A stretch of 64,000 nt of DNA from Streptomyces tuirus (lineage in GTDB: Bacteria; Actinomycetota; Actinomycetes; Streptomycetales; Streptomycetaceae), in NCBI GenBank assembly GCA_018195615.1, contig JAGTPG010000002.1, positions 2,918,501 through 2,982,500 of the forward strand, in the 5' to 3' direction. Below the pieces are notes generated by a model. It had not been told where the DNA came from. It saw nothing but the letters and a program-made list of their open reading frames with translations, and did no database searches. Each line of letters begins with the position of its first letter. Position 1 is the stretch's first letter. The translations under genes and the position numbers were made by a program. Of the stretch, positions 36,855-44,641 are shown in pieces.

Positions 36855-38021
36855 TCAGTGGCGCAGGCCGGCCGCGAGCAGTTCCACGAAACCGATGTCC
36901 TCGCCCGCCACGCCGAAAACCTCGGCACGCAGCAGGGTTCGCTCGGCCCAGGCCCGGTGCGGCTTCACCTCGTTCATCTTGTTCGTGTACGCCGATCTCA
37001 GCACACCCCCGCCGCCCCGTTCGGGGCGCAGTATGTCCTGGGCGTCCGAGAACTCCTCGTGACTGACGACCGACAGGGCGTGCACCGGCAGGACGTGGGA
37101 GGGGTGGATGCAGGTCTTGCCCAGCAGTCCGTTGGCCTGGTCCAGGGAGATCTCCCTGAGCAGGCCGTCCATGGCGTGCTCAATCAGCTTCTCGCGCAGT
37201 TCCGCGGCCTGCACCTCAAGGAAGGGGCTCTGCCGCAGCTGCGGCTTGAACATGCGCTCCTGGACCCGGAAGTACTCCCACACCGGCCCGGTCACGGTGA
37301 AGCCGGTGCCGTCGGCGCGGCCCAGCATGTTCACCACGTCGGCGATCACGGAGGCGACGATCTGCACGTCGTACGCCGTCATGTCGGGGCCCCTGCGCAG
37401 CCCGTAGGAGGAGCAGAAGTCCGTCACGCCGAGGCGCAGGGCGAGGACGCGGTCGCGGTACTTGTCGATCGCCCGGAAGATGCCCTCCAGGGTCTCCACC
37501 CGCGACTCCCGGTAGAGCAGCTCCGGGGACTCCAGCACCGGCATGGCGAAAAGGCGACGGCCGCTTTCGGCCTCGGCGGTCGCCAGCGCCTCGAGGAAGG
37601 GGATGCCGCGTTCCTCGGTGAACTTGGGCAGTACGAATCCGGACAGCAGCCGGACGGCGGGCCCGAGGCGTCGTACGAGGTCGGGGATCTGCTGGGGGGC
37701 GCGGACGCGGATGAACAGCAGCGGCAGGTCGGCGTCCGGGAGGCCGGCGAGGGCCGTGAGCTGGCGGACGAGGTTCTCCTCGCCCGGGCCGACGTCCGCG
37801 TCGTCGATCGAGTCCTCCAGGCACAGCACCATGGAGACCACGCCGCGCCCGGCCTGCTTGAGCACGTCGTCGGCCAGGCGCGGCCGGGTGGCCGGGCTGT
37901 AGAGCGTGGCGCCGAGGGCCGCCGAGAGCAGCCGGGCCGGGGAGTCCGGTGTGAACGCGCACGGCTCGCGGTGGAAGAGACGCTTCCGCACCTCAGGGGC
38001 GATGTGCCCGAAATGACGCAT
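36855..38021 (-). CDS. HpcH/HpaI aldolase/citrate-lyase-type protein of the Ter locus
   Basis: A 388-residue cytoplasmic TIM-barrel lyase. RLFHREPCAF is followed by a metal-binding region VSMVLCLEDSIDDADV, then PLLFIRVRAPQQI, VLPKFTEERG, MPVLESPELLYRESR and LRLGVTDFCSSYGLRRG with CIHPSHVLPVHALSVVSHEE. It resembles the CitE-like enzymes of Ter biosynthetic operons. It is the first gene of the four-cistron operon, 42 bases before PRTase-StiP, and is divergent from terD at 38250; the 228-base gap should hold both promoters. Confidence 0.85.
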   Translation of the reverse strand: MRHFGHIAPEVRKRLFHREPCAFTPDSPARLLSAALGATLYSPATRPRLADDVLKQAGRGVVSMVLCLEDSIDDADVGPGEENLVRQLTALAGLPDADLPLLFIRVRAPQQIPDLVRRLGPAVRLLSGFVLPKFTEERGIPFLEALATAEAESGRRLFAMPVLESPELLYRESRVETLEGIFRAIDKYRDRVLALRLGVTDFCSSYGLRRGPDMTAYDVQIVASVIADVVNMLGRADGTGFTVTGPVWEYFRVQERMFKPQLRQSPFLEVQAAELREKLIEHAMDGLLREISLDQANGLLGKTCIHPSHVLPVHALSVVSHEEFSDAQDILRPERGGGGVLRSAYTNKMNEVKPHRAWAERTLLRAEVFGVAGEDIGFVELLAAGLRH

Positions 38022-38249
38022 GGAACTCCCCCGTGATGGTCGTGCGGCCTGCGAATCGACGAAAGCTGGCCGGTAATAGTACGTAGAAGTCCATGTCAGA
38101 GGTTCCCGTCAGGCATGAATATCAGGTAACGCGGGCAAGCACAGCCGGGCCCGGCCATGACGACGGTAGTCCGCGACGGCTGACGGCGCCGCTCGTGACG
38201 CCGCGGCCCCGCGTTGTCGTGAGCAGGACCGAGAAGGCAGGATGACCGC

Positions 38250-39116
38250 ATGACGCACGCGATGTTGAAGGGGTCGAACGTCCCGCTGGAAGCCACCACG
38301 GTGCGCGCCGTGCTGCGCTGGACACCCGGGCAGGGGGTTCCGGACGTCGACGCCTCCGCGCTGCTCCTCGGCCCCGACGGTCGTGTGCGCTCCGACGAGG
38401 ACTTCGTCTTCTACAACCAGCCCCGGCACCCCTCCGGGAAGGTGTGGCGGCTCGGCAAGAAGCGGGTCGCCGAGGGCCTGACCGACACGATCCAGACAGA
38501 GCTCACCGGTGTCGAGTCCGGAGTCAGCCGGATTCTGCTGGTCGCATCGGCGGACGGGGTCGCGTTCGACCGCGTACAGGCGCTGCGCATTCTGCTGTAC
38601 GACGCCGCGGGCACCGGCGCGGAGGCGCTGGCGTACTTCGACATCAGGCCGGAGACGGGCGAGGAGACCGCGCTGATCTGCGGCGAGCTGTACCGGCGCG
38701 GGGAGGGCTGGAAGTTCCGGGCGCTGGGCGAGGGCTATTCGAACGGGCTGGAGGGGCTGGCCACCGACTACGGCATCTCGGTCGACGAGTCGGAGGCGGC
38801 GGAGGCGGCGGAGGAGCCGCCGACCACGACCGTTCCCACGCCCCCGACCACGGCCGGACCCACCCAGCAGCCCACGGCCCCGGCTCAGCCCGCTCCCGAG
38901 GTGTCCCGGCCGCTGCCTCCGGAGCAGCCGACCGCGGTGCCGGCGCAGCCCGCGTACGGCTACCCGCCCCAGCAGCCGACGACCACCCAGCCCGCCTACG
39001 GCTACCCGCAGCCCGCCGGCCGGCCCGCCTACGGCTACCCGCAGCCCGTCGCCCCCGCGGCCCCCGACCCGGACTTCCGGCTGCCCCCGCAGGGCCCGCA
39101 GTTCATCAGCCGCTGA
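38250..39116 (+). CDS. terD: TerD-family protein with proline-rich tail
   Basis: 288 residues. The N-terminal 180 form the TerD/stress-protein fold: LKGSNVPLEATTVRAVLRW, DVDASALLLGPDGRVRSDEDFVFYNQ, FDRVQALRILLYD and ICGELYRRGEGWKFRALGEGY. The C-terminal 100 residues are a Pro/Gln/Tyr-rich disordered tail with three or four PAYGYPQP-like repeats. TerD proteins bind Ca2+ and respond to tellurite, oxidative or phage stress. The tail may mediate assembly or tethering and is absent from the two short paralogues at 41803 and 42499. Confidence 0.9.
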   Translation: MTHAMLKGSNVPLEATTVRAVLRWTPGQGVPDVDASALLLGPDGRVRSDEDFVFYNQPRHPSGKVWRLGKKRVAEGLTDTIQTELTGVESGVSRILLVASADGVAFDRVQALRILLYDAAGTGAEALAYFDIRPETGEETALICGELYRRGEGWKFRALGEGYSNGLEGLATDYGISVDESEAAEAAEEPPTTTVPTPPTTAGPTQQPTAPAQPAPEVSRPLPPEQPTAVPAQPAYGYPPQQPTTTQPAYGYPQPAGRPAYGYPQPVAPAAPDPDFRLPPQGPQFISR

Positions 39117-39130
39117 GCAGCCGAGAAGCC

Positions 39131-39670
39131 TCAGAGCCCGTCGTTCGGATCAGGTCGCAGATCCTTCTCCAACAGCGCGAAGGACTTGGGTGTCCCGCCC
39201 GGCTGTGGCTTGCCCTGCTTGTGGCCCACGACGCGGTAGCCGGCGTCCCGGTAGTAGGCGTTGAGCTGTGCGTTGCCCGCCAGGCAGTCCAAGCGCACAC
39301 TGGTCCGTCCCACCGCGGCCACCCGGCGTTCCGCGGCTCTCAGCAGCAGCCGCCCCGTCCCGGGCGCGGCGGTGCTCCGGTCCACCATGAGCCGGTGCAC
39401 ATATCCGGCCACGGGCGGCTGCGGGCCCCAGGCGGCCTCGTCCTCCCACCACAGCTCCCAGGCGCCGGCGACGCGCCCGCCGGACGCCGCGAGCCAGACC
39501 TCGCCGTGCGCCATGACGCGGCGGAAGTGGTCCTCGTCCAGTTCTCCCGGCCGCCACTGCCCGGTGACGCCGCGGGCAAGCATCCAGCGCGCCGCGTCGT
39601 CGCGGAGGCGGACGAGGGTGGCCAGATCGGCCTCGGTGGCCGGGCGGACGCGCAGGTTCTCCCCCGTCAA
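39131..39670 (-). CDS. GNAT-family N-acetyltransferase
   Basis: A 179-residue acetyltransferase. RVRPATEADLATLVRLRDDA opens the fold, VHRLMVDRSTAAPGTGRLLLRAAERRV carries the acetyl-CoA loop (R/Q-x-x-G-x-G/A region as APGTG), and LNAYYRDAGYRVVGHKQG closes it. Substrate unknown. The first codon appears to be TTG at 39670, which overlaps the stop of the TerA-like gene as TTGA, so the two are translationally coupled although their functions seem unrelated. It is convergent with terD. Confidence 0.85.
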   Translation of the reverse strand: MTGENLRVRPATEADLATLVRLRDDAARWMLARGVTGQWRPGELDEDHFRRVMAHGEVWLAASGGRVAGAWELWWEDEAAWGPQPPVAGYVHRLMVDRSTAAPGTGRLLLRAAERRVAAVGRTSVRLDCLAGNAQLNAYYRDAGYRVVGHKQGKPQPGGTPKSFALLEKDLRPDPNDGL

Positions 39671-40401
39671 CGGTCGACCTTCGTCTTGTAACCCCGGCCC
39701 CACTGCAATCCCCACCCGTACAGCCGGTCGAGCTCCGCCTGGAACCCGTAGACGAACTTCGCCTCGCGGCGCACGATGATCTCGTTCTTGACCTTCTCGA
39801 TCATGACGACGGCGCAGGAGCGGGCCTGCGGCTGGCGTTCGTCGAGGTGGATCTCGATGCGCGGGCCGCTGCTCGGGTAGAGGGTGACGCTGGCGTGGGT
39901 GCGGTCGAAGGCGGGTGTCTGGTCGTAGATGTAGACGAAGACCAGCAGCCGCTTGATGTGCTCGCGGTGGTCGAGGTTGATGTACATCGTCTCGCCGGAG
40001 CCGGAGCCGAAGCGGTCGTCGCCGCTGAGCTTGACGTACGGCGGGGCGTTGACGTCGCCGAAGTAGCCGCCGAGGGGCTGGACGACGCCCTTGGTGCCGT
40101 CCTGGAGCTCGTAGAGGCAGCCCAGGTCCAGGTCGACGTTGACCATGCTCTGGCTGTGGCCCACGACCTCCGGCGGTTTCAGCGCCCGGAACGGGTGCCG
40201 CAGCAGGCTCTCCCGCTGGGAGCCGCCGATGTCGGAGCTGCGCATCCGCCAGCTGAGGTTGACGCGCAGATGGCCGGTGGCCGCGTCCTGCTTGGTGAGC
40301 GATATCTGCGAGCGCCGCTTGGTCAGTTCGATCGCGTTGGTTGCCGCGTCGCCCGAGTCGAACTGCACATCGCCACGCCGGAGTCCGTCGAACAGGCCCA
40401 T
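39667..40401 (-). CDS. TerA-like tellurium-resistance protein
   Basis: A 244-residue TerD-superfamily protein. IELTKRRSQISLTKQDAATG leads to VNLSWRMRS, NVDLDLGCLYELQDGTKGVVQPLG, the Ca2+-site-like KLSGDDRFGSGSGETMYINLDH, then LLVFVYIYDQTPAFDRTHA and a beta-rich C-terminus ending FVYGFQAELDRLYGWG. The chosen ATG 40401 follows GGGGGCGGA; the longer frame upstream is not coding-like. It acts with TerD and TerC-like proteins at the membrane. Confidence 0.85.
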   Translation of the reverse strand: MGLFDGLRRGDVQFDSGDAATNAIELTKRRSQISLTKQDAATGHLRVNLSWRMRSSDIGGSQRESLLRHPFRALKPPEVVGHSQSMVNVDLDLGCLYELQDGTKGVVQPLGGYFGDVNAPPYVKLSGDDRFGSGSGETMYINLDHREHIKRLLVFVYIYDQTPAFDRTHASVTLYPSSGPRIEIHLDERQPQARSCAVVMIEKVKNEIIVRREAKFVYGFQAELDRLYGWGLQWGRGYKTKVDR

Positions 40402-40466
40402 TCCGCCCCCCACGTTCACTTGGAGGCCGCGGGTCACCGCCGTGCCCGCGGCCCTTGACGACCGAC

Positions 40467-40503
40467 GGGGCGGCCACCGAGGAGTCGCCTCGGTGGCCGC
40501 CCC
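40467..40503 (-). terminator. Terminator after the TerC-like gene
   Basis: Perfect 16-bp stem, arms GGGCGGCCACCGAGG and CCTCGGTGGCCGCCC with a 5-base loop, 30 bases beyond the DUF475 stop and before the TerA-like gene. Confidence 0.75.
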
Positions 40504-40532
40504 GCACAGAGCGTTCCTCACCCGGAGGGGTG

Positions 40533-41678
40533 TCACACTCCGGAGGAGACCTCAGTCTTCTCGCCCGAGCCGGCTTTTCCCTCGGCCGCCGCGATGGCGC
40601 GGTTGCGGCGCACGGAGGACCAGAACGAGGCACCGATCAGGAGGACGCCGATGGAGCCGGTGATGAACTCGTTGATCTCGTACTGGATGGTGACGAGGAG
40701 GACCATGGCGAGGGCGCCGATGGCGTAGTGGGCGCCGTGCTCCAGGTAGACGTAGTCGTCGAGGGTGCCCTCGCGGACCAGGTAGACGGTCAGCGACCGG
40801 ACGTACATGGCGCCGATGCCGAGGCCGAGGGCCATCAGGACGATGTCGTTGGTGATGGCGAAGGCGCCGATCACGCCGTCGAAGGAGAAGGACGCGTCCA
40901 GGACCTCGAGGTAGAGGAACATGAAGAACGCGGCCTTGCCGGCCAGCAGGACCGCCGACTTGGGCTTGCCCTCGCGGGCGGCCTTCTCCTCGGCCTCGTG
41001 CTCGCGCTCCTCCTCCTCTTCGAGCTTGTCCTCGAAGTAGCCGGAGAGGCCGCCGACGATCATGTACGTGATCAGACCGGCGACACCGGAGAGCAGGACG
41101 GTCTCCGCCTTGTCGGCGTGGGTGCCGCCGTGCTGGTGGGCATTGGCGCCGAAGGTCATGGCGGAGATCAGCAGGATGATCAGGGCGATGCAGACCGACA
41201 GCATGTCGACCTTGCCGAGCTTGGCCAGCGGGCGCTCCAGCCAGGCGAGCCACTTGATGTCCCGGTCCTCGAAGATGAAGTCCAGGAAGATCATCAGCAG
41301 GAACATGCCACCGAAGGCGGCGATCGACGGGTGGGCGTCGGTGACGTACTGCTGGTACTGGTCCTTGTCGGTGAGCGCGAGGTCGACGGCCTCGATCGGC
41401 CCGAGCTGGGCGCTGAGCGCGACGATCACGACGGGGAAGACCAGCCGCATGCCGAAGACGGCGATCAGGATGCCGATGGTGAGGAAGATCTTCTGCCAGA
41501 AGGCATTCATCTTCTTCAGGATCCCGGCGTTGACCACCGCGTTGTCGAAGGACAGCGAGATCTCGAGAACGGACAGGATCGCTACGAGGCCGAACGCGGT
41601 CCACCCTCCGTAGAGAACCGCTGCGACCAGGCCGAGCGCGGTGACCGCGAACGACCACCCGAAGGTTTTCAGAACCAC
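40533..41678 (-). CDS. TerC-like (DUF475) integral membrane protein
   Basis: 381 residues with about eight to nine transmembrane helices. Two TerC-type acidic motifs in helices are visible: LEISLSFDNAVVNAGIL and YLEVLDASFSFDGVIGAFAIT, each with the family Asp used for metal contact. A cytoplasmic loop is highly charged (KLEEEEEREHEAEEKAAREG). The protein is thought to anchor Ter complexes at the membrane and may move metal ions. GTG 41678 starts the frame. Strong terminators and the TerA-like gene follow. Confidence 0.88.
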   Translation of the reverse strand: MVLKTFGWSFAVTALGLVAAVLYGGWTAFGLVAILSVLEISLSFDNAVVNAGILKKMNAFWQKIFLTIGILIAVFGMRLVFPVVIVALSAQLGPIEAVDLALTDKDQYQQYVTDAHPSIAAFGGMFLLMIFLDFIFEDRDIKWLAWLERPLAKLGKVDMLSVCIALIILLISAMTFGANAHQHGGTHADKAETVLLSGVAGLITYMIVGGLSGYFEDKLEEEEEREHEAEEKAAREGKPKSAVLLAGKAAFFMFLYLEVLDASFSFDGVIGAFAITNDIVLMALGLGIGAMYVRSLTVYLVREGTLDDYVYLEHGAHYAIGALAMVLLVTIQYEINEFITGSIGVLLIGASFWSSVRRNRAIAAAEGKAGSGEKTEVSSGV

Positions 41679-41802
41679 TGGCTACCCAATCGTGTGTGTA
41701 CGGGGCTCCCCGCGCCGTACCCGGCTTTACGAACTTTTGAGGCCGAAGTCTAGTCGGGCCCCCTCCATACCCCACCGGGCCCCCGTTTTTGCTCATATCG
41801 CG

Positions 41803-42377
41803 TTATGAGACGTTGACTCCGAAGTCCAGGGCGATGCCCCGCAGCCCCGACGCGTACCCCTGCCCCACGGCCCTGAACTTCCATTCGGCCTGGTAGCGAT
41901 AGACCTCGCCGAAGATCATGGCGGTCTCGGTGGAGGCGTCCTCGCTCAGGTCGTAGCGGGCGAGTTCCTGGCCGTCCGCCTGGTTCACCACGCGGATGAA
42001 GGCGTTGCTGACCTGGCCGAAGGTCTGGCCGCGCTCGTCGGCCATGTGGATGGAGACCGGAAAGACGATCTTGTCGCAGTGGGGCGGCACCTTGGAGAGG
42101 TCGATCAGGAGCGACTCGTCGTCGCCGTCCCCCTCGCCGGTGAGGTTGTCACCGGTGTGCTCGACCGAGCCGTCCGGGCTCTTGAGCTGGTTGTAGAAGA
42201 CGAACCACTCGTCCCGAGCACGCGTCCGCCGCTGCACATCAGGGCGCTGGCGTCGAGGTCGAAAGGTGCTCCGGTGGTGGAGCGCGCGTCCCAGCCGAGC
42301 CCGATCATCACCTGAGTGAGGTTCGGTGCGGCCTTGGACAGGGAGACATTGCCCCCTTTGGCGAGCGTGACGCCCAT
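41803..42377 (-). CDS. terD: TerD-family protein (frame broken near 42220)
   Basis: 191 residues after repair, the same length as the paralogue upstream. MGVTLAKGGNVSLSKAAPNL, ARSTTGAPFDLDASAL and, after a missing base near 42220, DEWFVFYNQLKSPDGSVEHTGDNLTGEG with the Ca2+-binding DGDDESLLIDLSKVP, FGQVSNAFIRVVNQ and LRGIALDFGVNV. The product is a calcium-binding stress protein of the TerD/TerE/CABP type. It is about 120 bases from the paralogue at 42499, from which two hairpins separate it, so it is probably transcribed mainly from its own promoter. Confidence 0.9.
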
Positions 42378-42421
42378 GATGCTGTCCCTCCCCGGGTGAT
42401 GTTCCTCAGGTGGTCCTGCAC

Positions 42422-42488
42422 GTCCGGCGCCGCACGTAAACCGTGCGGCGCCGGACAGTGAGAAACCAGGGCCCTGTCGCCAGGGCCC
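42422..42488 (-). terminator. Twin hairpins between the two TerD paralogues
   Basis: First reached on the minus strand is a stem at 42469-42488 (CAGGGCCC arms, 4-base loop). Then comes a perfect 15-bp stem at 42422-42456 (arm GTCCGGCGCCGCACG, 5-base loop). They lie just past the stop of the upstream TerD gene. Confidence 0.75.
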
Positions 42489-42498
42489 GTCAGGTGGC

Positions 42499-43074
42499 TC
42501 AGACGTTCACACCGAAGTCCTGCGCGATGCCGCGCAGGCCCGAGGCGTAGCCCTGGCCGATGGCGCGGAACTTCCACTCCGCGCCGTGCCGGTAGAGCTC
42601 ACCGAAGACCATGGCGGTCTCGGTGGAGGCGTCCTCGCTCAGGTCGTAGCGCGCGATCTCGGCGCCACCGGCCTGGTTCACGACGCGGATGAACGCGTTG
42701 CGCACCTGGCCGAAGGACTGCTGGCGGGTCTCGGCGTCGTAGATGGAGACCGGGAAGACGATCTTCTCCACGTCGGCCGGGACAGTGGCGAGGTCGACCT
42801 TGATCTGCTCGTCGTCGCCCTCGCCCTCACCGGTGAGGTTGTCGCCGGTGTGCTCGACGGAGCCGTCCGGCGTCTTGAGGTTGTTGAAGAAGATGAAGTG
42901 CTGGTCGTTGCCGACCTTGCCGGAGTTGTTCAGCAGCAGCGCGCTGGCGTCCAGGTCGAAGTCGGTACCGGTCGTGGTGCGGACGTCCCACCCCAGACCG
43001 ATGATGACCGCGGTCAGGCCCGGCGCCTCCTTGGTCAGCGATACGTTGCCGCCCTTGCTGAGGCTGACTCCCAC
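42499..43074 (-). CDS. terD: TerD-family calcium-binding stress protein
   Basis: Intact 191-residue paralogue of the preceding TerD. It has MGVSLSKGGNVSLTKEAPGL, VIIGLGWDVRTTTGTDFDLDASALLLN, FFNNLKTPDGSVEHTGDNLTGEGEGDDEQIKVDLATVP (two acidic Ca2+ loops) and a C-terminal YASGLRGIAQDFGVNV. The first codon is GTG at 43074. This pattern of short TerD paralogues plus a Pro-rich long one is usual in Streptomyces. Induced by tellurite or phosphate/oxidative stress in characterised relatives; regulation here is not visible. Confidence 0.93.
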   Translation of the reverse strand: MGVSLSKGGNVSLTKEAPGLTAVIIGLGWDVRTTTGTDFDLDASALLLNNSGKVGNDQHFIFFNNLKTPDGSVEHTGDNLTGEGEGDDEQIKVDLATVPADVEKIVFPVSIYDAETRQQSFGQVRNAFIRVVNQAGGAEIARYDLSEDASTETAMVFGELYRHGAEWKFRAIGQGYASGLRGIAQDFGVNV

Positions 43075-43221
43075 GAGTCCTCCATTGGTGTTCAGGGGCG
43101 GGATGCCCCGTTGTGCTCGGATGTCGGATCAACGAGTCGATCCTAGTGACGGGTTCCCGCCCCTCGCAGTCCCTGAAGCCGACAATTCAGCGGGTGTCGA
43201 GCGCATGTCGCCCGAGGGGCG

Positions 43222-43679
43222 TCACAGGGCGTCGAGCGCCTTCACGTAGTCGTTCAGGTCGCGGGCGTCCGGCAGGCCGTTGACGACGGTCCACCGCACG
43301 ACGCCCTCCTTGTCGATGACGAAGGTGCCGCGCACGGCGCAGCCCTTGTCCTCGTCGAAGACGCCGTAGGCCCGCGAGACGTCGCCGTGCGGCCAGAAGT
43401 CCGACAGCAGCGGGTACTCCAGGCCCTCCTGCTCGGCGAAGACGCGCAGGGTGTGGATGGAGTCGTTGGAGACGGCGAGCAGCTGGGTGTCGCGGTCGGC
43501 GAACTGCGGCAGGTTGTCGCGCAGCTCGCACAGCTCGCCCGTGCACACGCCGGTGAAGGCGAAGGGGTAGAAGAGCAGCACCACGTTCTTGGAACCGCGG
43601 AAGTCGGACAGCTTCACGGTCGCGCCGTGGTTGTCCTTGAGCTCGAAGTCGGGGCCTTCTCGCCGACCTGGATCGCCAT
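43222..43679 (-). CDS. ahpE: AhpE-type peroxiredoxin (frame broken near 43660)
   Basis: 152 residues after repair. Reduces hydrogen and organic peroxides in the cytoplasm. The peroxidatic Cys lies in PFAFTGVCTGELCELRD; the Arg is present later in CAVRGTFVIDKEGVVRW. The N-terminal MAIQVGEKAPDFELKD is out of frame because one C is missing near 43660 (the PDFEL codons), so the frame seems to begin only at 43617. ATG 43679 was chosen as the family start. Confidence 0.9.
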
Positions 43680-43749
43680 CGCTGTGGGTGTCCCTTCCTG
43701 GGGCTTGTCGGGTGGGACCACCCTACGCAGGGACCGGCGCAGGCCGGTG

Positions 43750-43774
43750 GGCGGGCCGACGGTGCCGGCCCGCC
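43750..43774 (-). terminator. Terminator after the DUF3052 gene
   Basis: Arms GGCGGGCCG and CGGCCCGCC with a 7-base loop, 13 bases past the DUF3052 stop. Confidence 0.65.
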
Positions 43775-43786
43775 CCGTACGTACGA

Positions 43787-44224
43787 CTAACGCTTGGACT
43801 TCGCCGCCTTCGGCGTCGCCAGCCGGCTGCCGCTCCAGTCCTTGCCGACGCTGACGCTCTTGGACGCCGTCAGACCCGCCGTCGTGGCGGCTTCCGAGAT
43901 GTCGCTCGGCTCCACATAGCCCGAACGGCCGGTCTTCGGCGTGAGGAGCAGGATGGCCCCGCCCTCTTCGATGTACGTGGTGGCATCGACCAGCGCATCC
44001 GTCAGGTCGCCGTCGTCGTCACGGAACCACAGCACAACGGCGTCGGCCACGTCGTCGTAGTCCTCGTCCACCAGGTCGCTCTCGACGATGCCCTCGATGG
44101 CCTCGCGGAGTTCCTGGTCCACGTCGTCGTCGTAGCCGATCTCCTGGACCACCTGCCCGGGCTGGAACCCCAGCCTGGCGGCAGGGTTCGTCCGCTCCTC
44201 CGCGTGGTCCGCGGTCGCGCTCAC
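43787..44224 (-). CDS. DUF3052 family protein
   Basis: 145 residues, acidic, cytoplasmic. It contains RLGFQPGQVVQEIGYDDDVDQELREAIEG, VVLWFRDDDGDLTDALVDATTYI and a C-terminal AATTAGLTASKSVSVGKDWSGSRL. Actinobacterial family, usually near aceE; function unknown. GTG 44224 is supported by an AGGAGG ribosome-binding site; a longer frame upstream is not coding-like. Confidence 0.88.
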   Translation of the reverse strand: MSATADHAEERTNPAARLGFQPGQVVQEIGYDDDVDQELREAIEGIVESDLVDEDYDDVADAVVLWFRDDDGDLTDALVDATTYIEEGGAILLLTPKTGRSGYVEPSDISEAATTAGLTASKSVSVGKDWSGSRLATPKAAKSKR

Positions 44225-44641
44225 GGGTTGCCTCCTGATCATGTCTTGGGAATATCTCAGCCACGCGCGTGCGCGAAGCATTGGCCGTAGTCCACACGGG
44301 CGGGGCGGATCGCGCAAGTACCCGGCCGTTCAGACCGCCGAAACGGTGACGATCCTGGCCGTGTCACCGCAACTCCAGGCACACCATCATGGTCCGAGGT
44401 GACGTACACCACACCTTTCTGCCCTGTTTGGGCGTTTGGGAATCGTCTGTGGGTACGAGACTCGAAGGTATTCGCCCCATACGTCACCAAGTCGATCTCA
44501 CGCCTGGGTTACCGCTCGGTAGAGATGACGTTTCCCGGCCCCGAGGTGGACCATGGGGAGCGGCGCGCCCCCAGCGACGACGCCCCGGCGACGACAGCGA
44601 AACAGCGGCCCTCGCAGGCCCTCTGACAGGTAAGGAACAGC
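44225..44641. other. 417-base divergent intergenic region upstream of aceE
   Basis: No gene is visible. It must hold the aceE promoter and that of DUF3052. A TAAGGA ribosome-binding site precedes the aceE GTG. The tract at 44410-44500 is relatively A/T-rich. No operator was recognised. Confidence 0.6.

Noticed and set aside
35988..38036. Long plus-strand open frame opposite the lyase and PRTase
   Set aside because: Antisense shadow; the minus-strand proteins are recognisable families.
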